This document shows, piece after piece, positions 1 to 10,343 of a stretch of DNA of 64,000 bases (position 1 is the first letter of the stretch; every line of letters begins with the position of its first letter). Source of the DNA: Tetracentron sinense (Eukaryota; Streptophyta; Magnoliopsida; Trochodendrales; Trochodendraceae); NCBI GenBank assembly GCA_015143295.1, contig CM026562.1, positions 1,426,001-1,490,000 of the forward strand, given 5' to 3'. The position numbers and the translations under genes are program-made. The notes under the pieces are model-generated. The model did not search any database. It was not told the DNA's origin and saw nothing but the letters and a program-made list of their open reading frames with translations.

Positions 1-275
1 AGAGTAGTGATGCCATACATGTGACACGAATTTGTCGACCTATTTGCACAGGGGATTCAACTATCACACTACCATGTATATGGCAAGTATGCCGATCTTA
101 TTTGACCATTTAATTGAACTCCGTCGATTGGATGGTTGATATTTTTCCAGAAAGAGTAAATCTTTCGTCTGCATATAACTGGTTCTGGCACCTAATCATT
201 CTCAATTATTGTGATCGTAAAGTTGATGACAATATAAAAATGAAGAGAAAATAAGCAGAAAAGAGAATAGCATAT
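1..275. other. AT-rich intergenic sequence
   Basis: I see no coding exon, RNA gene or repeat signature here. It runs up to the left arm of an inverted-repeat element. Confidence 0.4.
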
Positions 276-397
276 AGAAGAAGTCCAAGGAATTGAAACC
301 CTCCAGTCTGTCCACAACAGGAAGTCTACAATATCAGAACTCTTGCAAAGGAAAGTTGTCAAACTGAAACGGGAACTGATTTAGCAACTTAGAGTCC
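276..397 (+). repeat. Left arm of long inverted repeat
   Basis: It begins AGAAGAAGTCCAAGG and ends AGCAACTTAGAGTCC, and pairs with 790-912. Confidence 0.75.
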
Positions 398-402
398 TGA
401 CC

Positions 403-798
403 TTGACGATAGGCATGGAGACTGCACGTGATGTGTGGCAGTACCTGGAGACTTCCTTTGCTGCTTCTACAAAAGAGAGGGAGTATACCCTTATAATGCA
501 GATGCACACCATTGACAAGGGAGCAAATTCAGTTGATGAATATCTAAAGAAATTCAAGAACATATGTGATGAGTTAACCGCCATTCAAAAGCCTCCATCA
601 GATTCTGATAAAGTTTTCTGGGCCGTGAAAGGCCTAGGTTCAAAGTATGGCAGCTTTGCTAATGCACTATTGGTAAAGCCTCCACTTCCCACCTTTGCTC
701 AGTTTGTTCAATCCTTAACGGGATATGAGAAGAGAATTCAACTAATGAAAAATCCAGACAATGCACCAAACGAGTTTGGAGCTTTAGTAGGACTCTAA
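403..798 (+). pseudogene. Ty1/copia gag polyprotein fragment (UBN2-type)
   Basis: The frame is open for 131 codons; the first ATG is at 415. The product has the hallmarks of the plant copia gag domain: the ARDVWQYLE core near the start, a MQMHTIDKG segment, then SVDEYLKKFKNICDEL and, near the C-terminus, FVQSLTGYEKRIQL. Such proteins package retrotransposon RNA into virus-like particles. The full family protein is far longer and continues into a zinc knuckle, protease, integrase and reverse transcriptase, none of which is here. The stop falls in the right inverted arm, so this is a fragment trapped between arms. The domain call is firm; any function is unlikely. Confidence 0.75.
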
Positions 799-912
799 GT
801 TGCTAAATCAGTTCCCGTTTCAGTTTGACAACTTTCCTTTGCAAGAGTTTTGATATTTGTAGACTTCCTGTTGTGGACAGACTGGAGGGTTTCAATTCCT
901 TGGACTTCTTCT
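790..912 (-). repeat. Right arm of long inverted repeat
   Basis: It begins GGACTCTAAGTTGCT and ends CCTTGGACTTCTTCT, the reverse complement of the left arm with a few mismatches and one base of length difference. Confidence 0.75.
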
Positions 913-2279
913 TCTTTAATGCGTTCATGGTTATATGAGTGATCAGGTACATAGGTGGTAAGCATGAGCAGCGAGCTTATACTATATGAAGATTGACAGT
1001 GCTACCCTACTTGACCTACCATTAATCGCACTTAAAGTGGTGATAAAACAAATTACAGTGCTCACATGTGAGAGATTAGAGAGATCATTCTGACTACACA
1101 TAAAGACTGAAAACGGATAACATGGATGAAAAATTATAATATCCAAAGAAGACTAATATACCCAAAGAGGTACTTTAACTTTCACTAGCAGACAGCTGCA
1201 GATCATGAGGAACATGCACATCACCATATCAGTGTGTAACTATGTAAGAGAAAAATATAGTGCCCCATTACAGCCATCATGAGAAGAAGAAGGTATTTCT
1301 ATCAATAATGGACAAGAATCTCACCTGTCTAGGGGTGTTACCAACAATTTCCAAAACCTTTTCTTGGACATCCTACTTGTAAAATCTCAGACTCCCCCCA
1401 CCAATCTGATAAAACCACAAAAAAAATACAAAAACTAGGTTAGAAGTTCCTCCTTTGAAGCTGAGCCACAAACTGGAGCTTCCAAATTGCGTAACCAGAA
1501 ACATCAATGAGAATAATGGTTCAATACCTCAACTCCATTGTAAAGTGTAAACCATCTCAACCCTTATTAAAATTTAAACATCATAAAGTATGAAAACATA
1601 ACATCTCCTAACAGGAAAATTTATGGATATATGAAAACTGTCACATAAGGCTTTGATGATTCCTCCATTTGCCAAGCTATATGCAAGAAGCTTGAATGCG
1701 GATTCTGAGAAAACATGGTATAATTGCATTTCAGAGAAAAATATATTTTAAGAACACAAAATCTGAAAGCAAAATTCACAAGAACACGGAGTCAAATTGT
1801 AAGATAAGTTGATAACATACACTGTCAACAATTTGGATTAGTTTTTACAACTCTGAAGGAAATGATGTAGTCATTTATGGAATTAATCCAACAGTGAATA
1901 CTTCTTTGCAAGGTACCAGAAAACAAACTTAAAAGGATAATGCTAGCATCACTTTTTTTAAGTCTCACTCTCTTTTTGATTGGAGAGTGTGCTAGTGGAA
2001 AACACGTGCCCTTCTCTTTATCATGGGATTGGACCCCGTGAGTCTAAAAGAGATATATACTACAAGTGTCAACAAAGAGAATTTCAATCTTTCAATTCAT
2101 GATCAAAACAAAGAGAATTTACATATTTCAACAATGAGAATTTACATCTTTCAAGAAAGGGTTTGGAAGCCTTATATATTTAATTCTTGAAATACCTGCC
2201 ATGAGATATATTGTCTGATCGCAATTCATTGAAGAGCAGCGAAATAAAAGAACCTACAATGTTCAGACAGATGTCAGAC
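913..2279. other. Intergenic sequence without recognised features
   Basis: AT-rich sequence with short poly(A) and poly(T) runs. I found no coding exon with splice signals, no terminal inverted repeats and no RNA gene. Confidence 0.35.
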
Positions 2280-2289
2280 TGGTCCAAAA

Positions 2290-2412
2290 TTGAGTTCAAA
2301 TCTACGTTAAGCCTCAGCAAATCTTCCAAATGAGTGAAAGCCAATTGTATATCTAGCTGCATGAACTCAGGTTGTCTATCTGCTCTCAGGTCTTCATCTC
2401 GAAAACATATGT
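2290..2412 (-). pseudogene. Relic of organellar (bacterial-type) aspartyl-tRNA synthetase
   Basis: On the minus strand the segment starting near 2412 reads [15 protein letters not shown] followed by MQLDIQLAF and then EDLLRLN. This is the signature of class II motif 2 of bacterial-type aspartyl-tRNA synthetase, which in plants charges tRNA-Asp in plastids and mitochondria. After about 40 residues the similarity ends, and the frame (open from 2434 to 2180) continues with unrelated residues. No flanking catalytic exons are seen in the window. It is best read as an isolated exon relic. The family call rests on remembered conservation of this motif. Confidence 0.6.
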
Positions 2413-2434
2413 GAAGCAAAGAAAACAAACTCAT

Positions 2435-3066
2435 GAAATCAGATCATGCACTAGTATGTTTATGCAATCCTCAGGACCAATACTTTGATTCATTTCTGGA
2501 CCATTTGAAAAGGGTCATTTTCTGTTCTTCCAACAATGAATTCAGAGGATATCGTCCGAATTGTCATTGAAGAGGCTCATTAGGCTCGTAAATACTTCCA
2601 TACACCAAGCAGAAGTAAGTTTATTGGCAGAATTATTCCACATCAAACAATCCTTAGGTTAAATTACAAAGAACAGTTTCTTTTCCTCTCCGACTAGTAA
2701 TTTCGAAAGAACAACATAACGTAAGCAATCAAATGCCTGTTAGATCCATTTCTTAAACCAATATTAGATTATGTTATGTTCCTGTACCGAATCCTCCAAA
2801 CAAGAGAAGAAGATCACAATCACAACAGCACGTGAAGATCTTGTATTATATTCCACAGAATTAAGATCCTCTATATTCCAATCGTTTGTTGAAATTACAC
2901 AAAAGACTGTACAAAAAACACAATGCAGGAAGACATGTGGAAAATCCAAGCTGGAAAGAAGAAAAGAAGCCCTAACTAAGAAATGAGGAGAATCTGAAGC
3001 TAGAAAGAAACCCTAACTGAACTAAACTGATCGATCGAGTAACAAAAGGATCACCCAAACCAAGTC
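2435..3066. other. Intergenic sequence downstream of the MADS gene
   Basis: It should include the 3' UTR of the minus-strand MADS gene. Short overlapping frames on both strands at 2764-2986 look like chance openings; I see nothing else. Confidence 0.35.
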
Positions 3067-3591
3067 CTAATTCAAGGAAGACGATGGAGAAGAGGAATTA
3101 ATGGCGAAAGAATCGAGTTTCCTGATCACCTTCTTCCTCAGATCTTCCAGAGCGGCCACGTATTTTTGAAGATCATCCAATCCAAGTTCATCAACTGGTG
3201 TATCCACCAAGAGCTGGATTTCTTCGAGTGCCTCTCGTCGCTTCTTCTCAGCTTCCAATTGGGCAAGGACCTCCGCGTACTCTCTGTCGGCCTCATCGGG
3301 CGGCGGGGAATTCTGAGAGACGAAGCGATCGAGGACGGAGTCGACGGAGGGATGGCCGAAGGAGAAGGGCTCGCCGGCGGGAGAAAAGACAATGGCAGCG
3401 ACATTGGAACCAGATAACATGCTAAGCTCGCTAGCCTTCCTGAAGATCTCCTTGCGACGCTTGGAGAAGGTAGCCTGTCGGTGATCTTCATTTTCTATGG
3501 GCTTGATCTCGATCTTGCATTTCCTCTTCTGGTGCTTATCCATGGCCTTCGTCTCGATCTCCTTGCCTGTGATCTTCTTCTTGCTCACCAT
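3067..3591 (-). CDS. Type I (M-alpha, AGL62-like) MADS-box transcription factor
   Basis: The gene is an intact single exon of 174 codons. Type I MADS factors bind CArG-like DNA as dimers; AGL62 relatives act in the female gametophyte and endosperm. After a lysine-rich start, the MADS domain covers about residues 25-80: KRKCKIEIKPIENEDHRQAT, then FSKRRKEIFRKASELSML and VAAIVFSPAGEPFSFGHPS. The FSFGHPSVDSVLDRF segment is typical of the AGL62 group. Residues 95-165 are rich in Glu, Lys and Leu and probably coil. There is no K domain and no intron, as expected for type I. The first ATG is used; a second at residue 17 (3541-3543) would also keep the domain. A TATA box lies about 60 bases upstream. 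Which AGL62-like paralogue it is cannot be told. Confidence 0.93.
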   Translation of the reverse strand: MVSKKKITGKEIETKAMDKHQKRKCKIEIKPIENEDHRQATFSKRRKEIFRKASELSMLSGSNVAAIVFSPAGEPFSFGHPSVDSVLDRFVSQNSPPPDEADREYAEVLAQLEAEKKRREALEEIQLLVDTPVDELGLDDLQKYVAALEDLRKKVIRKLDSFAINSSSPSSSLN

Positions 3592-3649
3592 TACCAGGCA
3601 GAATTAAGAAATTAGGGTTTGGGTTTGAAGATATGTTAGGGAAGTCCTC

Positions 3650-3657
3650 TATATATA
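3650..3657 (-). promoter_or_regulatory. TATA box of the MADS gene
   Basis: TATATATA lies 58 bases upstream of the start codon, giving a short 5' UTR of about 30 bases if transcription starts at the usual distance. Confidence 0.65.
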
Positions 3658-3659
3658 AT

Positions 3660-4796
3660 GTTGGGCATTCGAATCGTAACGGACTTCATCTCAGGATAGG
3701 CCATACTGGGTATAACCGACTTCATCTCAGGGTACTACACGTATGTTGCTCGTTTTTTTTGGCGGCAATCTCAAAATTCAAAACTCAAACGTGACGTCGT
3801 TAACACTTAACAGCCGCTACGTTTTTCTCTCCTCTCACAATTATAACAGCCGGTTATAACTGGAGAGGATCACGAGCCTTATGGAAAGGAATGAAATCCT
3901 CGACGACTATTATAACCGGACTTGGGGCAGTAGTCTGGTACTCCCGGTTAGGCCACTGATGTCGCCTCGTGTCCGTTTTTGACACCCCTTAACTTAACTT
4001 AACTGTGGTTAAGATTCACTCCGCCATTACAGTTCCTGTACCTATCCTCAGTTTTCTTTTTTTAATATTTTTGTTCTAACCAAAGTTAAAATAAATTTAT
4101 TTACTCATGAGGTTTATGTAATTTCACTAAATCTCGTAGGAGGTGAGTGTAATTTTAGAGCAGGTTTTTACAATTTCATCAAACATCAAGAAAGGTCGGT
4201 TCAATTTACCTTATAAGCTAATAAAGTGTTGTAATTTTTTGAGGACTCCGAGTCCAATTACGCCACTGATGTTGTCCCTTTTAACACACCTTAACTGCCC
4301 ACCTTAGAGTTCACTTACCTATCCTTGGTTTGTAAAAAAATAAAAAAGAAATTTAACCCATGTTAAAATTCATAACTCTTAAGGTTAATTTTTTTTTAAA
4401 AATAATTTCAAAAACCAATGGGTGAACCCTAATGGTGTTAACCCAGTTTAAAAATTAACCCAAATTAAAATTCACTCACATATCGAGCTGAACTTTTAAC
4501 AAGCTAACTAGGATTGTGTTCAAGCTCGGCTAGTTAAGGAGCAACTAGCAGCTTCCGTATCTTGCAGGTGTTCTACCTTTGCATAGTCTCGGTCCACAAT
4601 GGATGGTTCTGCACCTGAGCCTCTTAAACAAGTTTGAAAATCGAGCTCGAGCTTGACTTGTTAATTAAAGAAACGAGAGCTTTTAACAAACCAAGTTCGA
4701 GTTATTCCCAAGCACCTTGTTCATTAATCGCCCCTATTCAAAAGTCACCATCTCACCCTTTATATTTCTAGTTTAAAAAAAAAAAAAAACTTATAG
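3660..4796. other. Intergenic DNA with diverged direct repeats
   Basis: Two similar stretches, about 3955-4060 and 4258-4330, share CCACTGATGT followed by a TTAACTT-rich and ATTCACT-containing segment, so they look like an old duplicated MITE-type repeat. Related wording recurs at 42500-42800 and 63495-63600. No gene is visible. Confidence 0.35.
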
Positions 4797-4911
4797 AGAG
4801 TATTCGTCCAAGCACAGCACCAGAGATGAGGGCTCTGCACGTGCCCGGGGGAACTAGTCGGGTGCTCTAAGAGGCCCGGATACCCTCGTGACCCAAAAAA
4901 AAAAAAAAAAA
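4797..4911 (+). mobile_element. 5'-truncated SINE (family B) with poly(A) tail
   Basis: The 3' part, with CTGCACGTGCCCGGGG, CTAGTCGGGTGCTCTAAGAG and GGCCCGGATACCCT, is followed by a 17-base A tail. The same 3' module occurs at about 13960-14052 and 59350-59422. The tRNA-like 5' head is missing. Confidence 0.6.
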
Positions 4912-6000
4912 GTTTTGAACCAAGATAGTATTAGTGGTTTGCATATCCAACTTAGAAAGCTGTATTCTGAAATCTGAAGCATCTCTTAGGAGATAGGAAA
5001 GGGCATTGGTCCTTGTTCTTGCATTTGTGCTTGTAGGGTTCTGGTTAATGTAATCTGGTCTGATTGCAGAGCCAAAGGCAAAGTAAAATATCAGCATTGT
5101 TAGTTACATCACCATCCAAACTTAATTGGACAGCCCTGATGTACTCCTTCAGCCTCATATCAAGCACAATCTAGAAACAGTTCAGGAGCAATCCACTAGA
5201 GAGCTCCTAGGTAGGCCCAAAACTAGACCTATTGATCACAATCTAATGAAATATTGTATCTACAATGCAACAATCCCACATCACGCTACAATGGTGTTAA
5301 TCCAACTCTCTCTATTACTTGCTCATGATTATCGATCACAAACAAATGAAACAAGTGAAAAGTGTTAGGCACTTTGCCTTCCCATTTACACCACCATTCA
5401 ATTTGGTTTGAAACAAGGGAAATCTAAGGAGCTGCGAATCGTCAACTGATCCGACGGTGGTAGAAGCAATCTATATACATCGCCTCGTTAAGACATTCTG
5501 CAAATTGAATGCCCCTTTAAGCGACTGTTCTGTTTCATGGTAAAGGGTAACTAAAATAGAATCTAGTCATGCACAGATGGGTTAACAGTAACACAAGCCA
5601 CCAGTTGGGAGTTTAAAAGGGTCTGCTAATCTAACATAATATGAGCACAAATTAGGGGGAAGATCCGAAGTTGGTGCAAATTTCACAATCAGTTTAAAAA
5701 AAACAAAGATTTAAGTATGAAAGAATAGATAGTGTCATATTCTTACAAAAGGAAGGCACTGTTTCTGTGTCCGGAAATTGAATTTGAACAAGATCCCTGA
5801 TTCCTGCAAGCCAGCAAATAGAAAAAGAGAATAATGAAGGCATCTGGCTTCAATGCAGCTCTTTATATCCAGTCCCATTACGTGAAGCGAATGCAGTTGA
5901 GATTATCTACTGAACAGCATCTGATCACAACATGAGCAGCATATTTTCTTTCCCATGCTGGCATGCTGTAGCCGGTGGAGGATTTACAATTGAAAGGGCG
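4912..6000. other. Intergenic sequence, downstream of the 85-residue protein gene
   Basis: Apart from the expected 3' UTR of the minus-strand gene ending at 6001, I see no exon, RNA gene or structured repeat. Confidence 0.35.
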
Positions 6001-9000
6001 TCACTGAATAACACAAATACAGCCTCGACTCTCACCTTCATCGTCCAAAACTGTATCACTGTGGGAAAATATACCAAGCGAGAAGAGAACGGGTTATAAC
6101 AAAAGATGCCTAATTCATCATGATAACAAACATTAGAATCATGAAATCACATGAATAAGGTATTGTTTTGTATTTGCAAAGGACAAATGTGTATGCCCTT
6201 CACGCCATTCTGTGAATCACCTGGACTGCTTATGGCCAACATCACCATAGGTGAGAAGTAAATATGCGGAAAGTATAACAAAACCTACCATGAGAGTTGG
6301 GTATAGGGTCTATCAAATTCAAATACACAGCGACAAACCTATAAAATCTGTACAGATGGAATATATTTGTCCATCAATCTAAAATTTAGCTGCAAGCACT
6401 ACCATTAACGGATGGCTAGGGGAATGCTGGTTCCAAAATCAAAGCTACTTGGAAGGAAATGAGTTTTCTGATTGTGCAAACAACAGAAACCACAAACAAG
6501 TTGCAAGCTGATACAAATATATAATTATTAACATCCCCAAGGAACTCAATGTAGAATATTATTCTTTGTATCAATATTAGATTCTAGGTTGATTAGTTCA
6601 ACAGGCACAGAGAAGGGATCATCAATAAGATTTATGGGGCGTTTGGATTGGATTTTTTTGGCCAAAAATCAATTTTGGTAAAATTGATTGTGTAGAATTT
6701 AATGGTCAAATAATCATTTTTTCAAATAATAATGTTCGGAGAATACGTAGGTGAGTCTCTCAACTTCGTATTCTCCAAACACTATTATTTGAAAAATGAT
6801 TATTTGACCATTAATTTCTACTCAGTCAATTTTACCAGAATTGATTTTTGGCCAAAAAAATCCAATCCAAACGCCACCTTGCATTAACTACTCTTCCAAA
6901 AAATTGCCACTTTTGAAGGCCTTCAAATCACGGATGGGAGAAATTTATTGCATAGGAATGTGGATGGATGGTGGCACTTCTATCTTAATATCAATATCCC
7001 TTGAGAGGTACGAGATATTGTGGAAACACGCTTCTCATACAATCCAAGAAGGTCCAAAGATTTTCACACATATCTAGGTTGTATGTCATCAATCATCACT
7101 CATGAGATAGTTGCAAAATTATTGCCTATTCCTTGTTGAAGAGTTTGAATGAAATATTACGATAAGGAAAATGTGACGCAACCTCAAGACTTTTATCTTT
7201 ACTTGACATCATTGCTAAGTCTTAATGTTCTAGGAGTCTGTGTAGCTGTTTTTTATTTTATCATTTCTTTATTATGAATGACTGCCTCTATTTTCTCCTT
7301 GGTACTGTGTTACTTCTCCTCTTCAGGACGGTTTCATGGTTATGGCTGAGAAAAAGTATTTGCTTGATCAGGGAGACAGACGATAGGGGTGGGAGAAGCT
7401 ATAATGCATTTTTCAACAGATATATAGGAATCAAAATGGACTTACTAGGATTCAGTTGGACTACAGACTGCATACCAGAATTCTTGTTCAACCAGGGTCC
7501 AAGAATTTCCAAGAGAATCCAAAGACGCTCAAGTCTTGTGAAGCACATATTTCTGTTCTGGATATTTACCTAGAGTCACAAAGGGCTGGAGAGCATCTTT
7601 CCAGTCAAACAGCTGAAAGAAATTCAGAAATACTAATTCCAGCACATGATGTCAATGGATCAGGTGAATGAGGCCATATTTGTTTCAAATTAGATAAGCA
7701 AAATACCAATCTACCATGAAATCACTAATGGATCGCAACTACAGGTCATCAGAGATCTTGCAAGCGGTACCTTAGAAAAAAAATAAGGATGCCATGACTC
7801 ATGACTAGTAGCAACCTCAAAACCCTCGATCAATGTGCCATGACTCGAGTCATGAGAAACCAATATGTTAGAAACAAATTTTACAAGTGAATTAAGGATT
7901 CACAGAAGGAATAGAGGAATAAAGATCAGAATACCTGTTAGGCTAAAATTCATATTTATACCAAATACAACAAAGAATTCTAAAGGCTCTAAGAACTTCA
8001 TGATGAGAAACTATCAGATGGTTGTAACAGAAATAAGACTCTGCACATAACAATCACCCTACGTACACCTAAAAACAAAATAATTAGAGGCAGAAGACCA
8101 GCTCGGGTATATTTGAAGCATTTGATTACTGAGTAAGAGTATTAATGAAGAGAGCAGGTTATCTTTTTTTTTTTGGGTGGGTAAGCTGGACTCAACAACC
8201 TGACCCCATAGTTGCATTGCAGCATGTCAACCAGTTGAGCCATGAGTGGGCTCAGAAAACTGGTTACTGCATACAAACAATTATGAACTCATACGTAACT
8301 TCCATATTTACTATTATTTACTATCTCAGCGGGTGCATTTGTCTTTAAATATCAAAATAAACAGGACAAATATTTCCATTACACAGCATATGCAGTGGCA
8401 CTAACCCTCTACATCCAGAACTCCAAAGTCAATATGATAAATACACAGTACATGAATGTCAGGCTTGAGAGCTATTCGAGTAGGGAAATGGAACCCACCA
8501 TCATAGGCCCAATCACCTAATGGTTAAGCTTTTCCTTTTCCACACTGAATATATCGCCGGTGAGCTACACATGCTCTTCTATATGAGCATGAGATACCTC
8601 ATATCTAGGGGTGTCAATGGGCTGGCTGGATCGGTGGCCCAGCCCGGCCTGAAAAAAGCACGCCCATTGCCCATATTTTTGAAATAGGGCTACGGCCGGG
8701 ATCAATTTCTTATGCTCATATTTATTTGGGCCAGGCTAGGGCTTGACTCATTAAATCCCGGCCCGATGTATTTACTTACATTAATTTTATTGTATTTATA
8801 TGCATAATATATAATATAACATATAAATAAGTATATTGCATAGTGTTATAGTTGTGTTTTTAATTTAATTATTTTTTTTTTACCACAAAGGTAAAGAAGT
8901 CTAACATACTCTACTCTAGCTTTAACACTAAAGAGAATGAAAAAACTTCAAAATGGTTAGCAGATCACACAACTACTGCTACAAGTGCACCGAAATTAAC

Positions 9001-10343
9001 ACTACAGCTAGAAAGCAAATAATAAGAGGAATCTACTATTAGGGAAAAGGAAAAAGCTCCAAATCAGCTAGCAGACACAGCTAAAAGCACAACTTAGTTA
9101 ACACTACAACTGAAAAAAAATACTAATAAGAGGTATCTATGACTAATGCAAACTACTGCTCATCATTATATACTACTGGTCATCATTATATGCTACTGCA
9201 AACTACTGCTCATCATTATATACTACTGCAAATTAATGGAACCATTCTAAAATCTGCTGTCATCCTTCAAGAGCCATTTAATGCCTAAGATGATAAATTA
9301 GCATGATTGCATGAGTATAAAGAGGATTCCTGCATGACAAGAATGAATATCCAGTTGATATTGAAGCCATCTGGTTCATTGCTGTTGGGCCAACCTGGAC
9401 TGAGCAACACCATACCCACCACCATAACCAACCTGCCCACCTGGAAGTCCACTTGCCTGAGCAGTCCCATTCCCATAACTCCCAACAGCTTGTGCATAAT
9501 TAGACATCCAGACTGCATTTCGATACCATAAATCCCACTAGAATTGCTGTAGCCTGTAGCCACTTCCCATGTAGGCAGAACCTGTCCCTTGTTGCTCTAC
9601 CCCACCAGCATTGCTATTTGAGGCACCACCAGAGAGAAGGGCTAGCCTGAATCCGGCCAGAGCCCGGTGCTATTAATTATAAAGCCCGCCCCCAACTAAA
9701 AGGGTACTCAAACTAGGAAAGTATCAATGGCCATCTTAATGAGTCCACGATCCCACTTTCTGTGGTTCTTAATTTATTTCCTCTAATATGATTCTGCGAT
9801 ACAGTTCTCTTCCGTGAATGAAAGAATAGTGATTTGCTACAAGGATACTAATTCATTCAAACATAATGTTCCTGAATATTGAATCAGATAATATAACTTA
9901 GGGTACTTTATACCCAATTGAAACATTTTCATATCCATTCATGCTCCTTCCTAAACTCTTGTAGTTTACAAAGTAAATTACAATTCAAGCACACCCGAAA
10001 CAAGTGAAAGGAATGTTCAAGCTCAAAATTACTATGATAATAACTATGTACGGGAGAGTTAATCCAAACATCTAACAAAAGTAAATTAGCAAAAGATTGA
10101 GAAACAGATTAATATAAAGAGAAAAAGAGGAGATTGAGCCCACCTGGATTCGAATTCCTTGATTTCAACAAGATCTTTTCCTAAAAAATCTATCCACTGC
10201 ACCCTTTTCTTTTCAACCTGTTTTCGAGCACCTGGTTCTGAAGATGGCTTCTTGAGGCTACTTTTCATGAAATTTACAACACCTTGTTTCCCATCTAAGC
10301 TCTCCTTCTTGACCTCAATCGTCTCACCAGAAAGCTGAACCAT
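6001..10343 (-). CDS. Small conserved plant protein, two exons (85 aa)
   Basis: Exon 1 is 10343-10144 (ATG at 10341-10343) and ends in a GT donor with two bases of a split codon. Exon 2 is 6058-6001, after a pyrimidine-rich CCCACAG acceptor, and completes the codon and runs to TGA. The product starts MVQLSGETIEVKKESLDG, has a basic SSLKK...KQVEKK stretch, a core KKRVQWIDFLGKDLVEIKEF (residues about 43-62), an acidic stretch and the cysteine-containing end RGCICVIQ. I recognise the core and Cys-rich tail as a conserved plant-specific small-protein family of unknown function. There is no signal peptide or membrane segment. The 4.1-kb intron holds a MITE, a SINE, a relic and a pseudogene. The reading frame joins exactly across the intron and the C-terminus fits the family, so the exon pairing is well supported. 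Confidence 0.8.
6636..6877. mobile_element. MITE with long terminal inverted repeats
   Basis: The arms at about 6638-6765 and 6750-6875 fold into a nearly complete hairpin. The ends read GGCGTTTGGATTGG and CCAATCCAAACGCC, and both carry GGCCAAAAATCAATT-type sequence. It has no coding capacity. The superfamily is not certain, because I find no unambiguous target duplication. It lies in the intron of the 85-aa protein gene. Confidence 0.8.
7326..7665 (+). pseudogene. Unidentified coding relic
   Basis: After a possible acceptor (CTTCAG) one frame reads DGFMVMAEKKYLLDQGDRR, meets two stops, and is then open to a GT donor at 7666. The open half includes LDYRLHTRILVQPGSKNF and SVLDIYLESQRAGEHLSS. 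The composition looks protein-like rather than random, but I cannot name the family. It lies on the strand opposite to the host gene, in that gene's intron. It may be a chance opening. Confidence 0.3.
8166..8262 (-). mobile_element. Short tRNA-derived SINE
   Basis: Read on the minus strand, a tRNA-like head has an A-box-like TGGCTCAACTGGTTGACATG and a B-box-like GGTTGTTGAGTCC. It runs directly into CCCACCC and an A tail (the T run at about 8166-8178). Its small size fits a minimal SINE. No clean target duplication was found. Confidence 0.5.
9150..9232 (+). repeat. Short tandem repeat, CATCATTATATACTACTG-type
   Basis: About four imperfect copies of a 20 to 35-base unit built on TCATCATTATATRCTACTG, inside the intron of the 85-aa protein gene. 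Confidence 0.6.
9378..9645 (-). pseudogene. 3' fragment of an hnRNP-like glycine-rich RNA-binding protein gene
   Basis: On the minus strand, one frame gives GASNSNAGGVEQQGTGSAYM and, after a shift, VWMSNYAQAVGSYGNGTAQA followed by SGLPGGQVGYGGGYGVAQS and a stop. This Gly/Tyr/Gln/Ser-rich tail is typical of plant hnRNP-like (UBA2-type) RNA-binding proteins. A 7-base direct duplication (GGCTACAGGCTACAG, near 9552-9566) breaks the frame. There is no RRM domain upstream, so it is a dead 3'-end fragment. The family is inferred from composition and motifs. Confidence 0.55.

Larger units (their letters stand above)
276..912. mobile_element. Inverted-repeat (foldback) element enclosing a copia gag fragment
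   Basis: The left arm 276-397 and the right arm 790-912 are near-perfect reverse complements, about 122 bases each with only a few differences. The 392-base spacer between them is almost entirely a Ty1/copia gag fragment. No clear target site duplication is visible outside the arms, so I cannot assign a superfamily. It may be a foldback or Mutator-type element that captured retrotransposon sequence, or an inverted duplication inside an old copia element. Transcription through it would give a strong hairpin. Confidence 0.7.

Noticed and set aside
8605..9665. Possible hAT-type element opening GGGGTGTCAATGGGCTGG
   Set aside because: The start looks like common plant elements, but I find no matching inverted end with GACACCCC on the right, so I did not call it.
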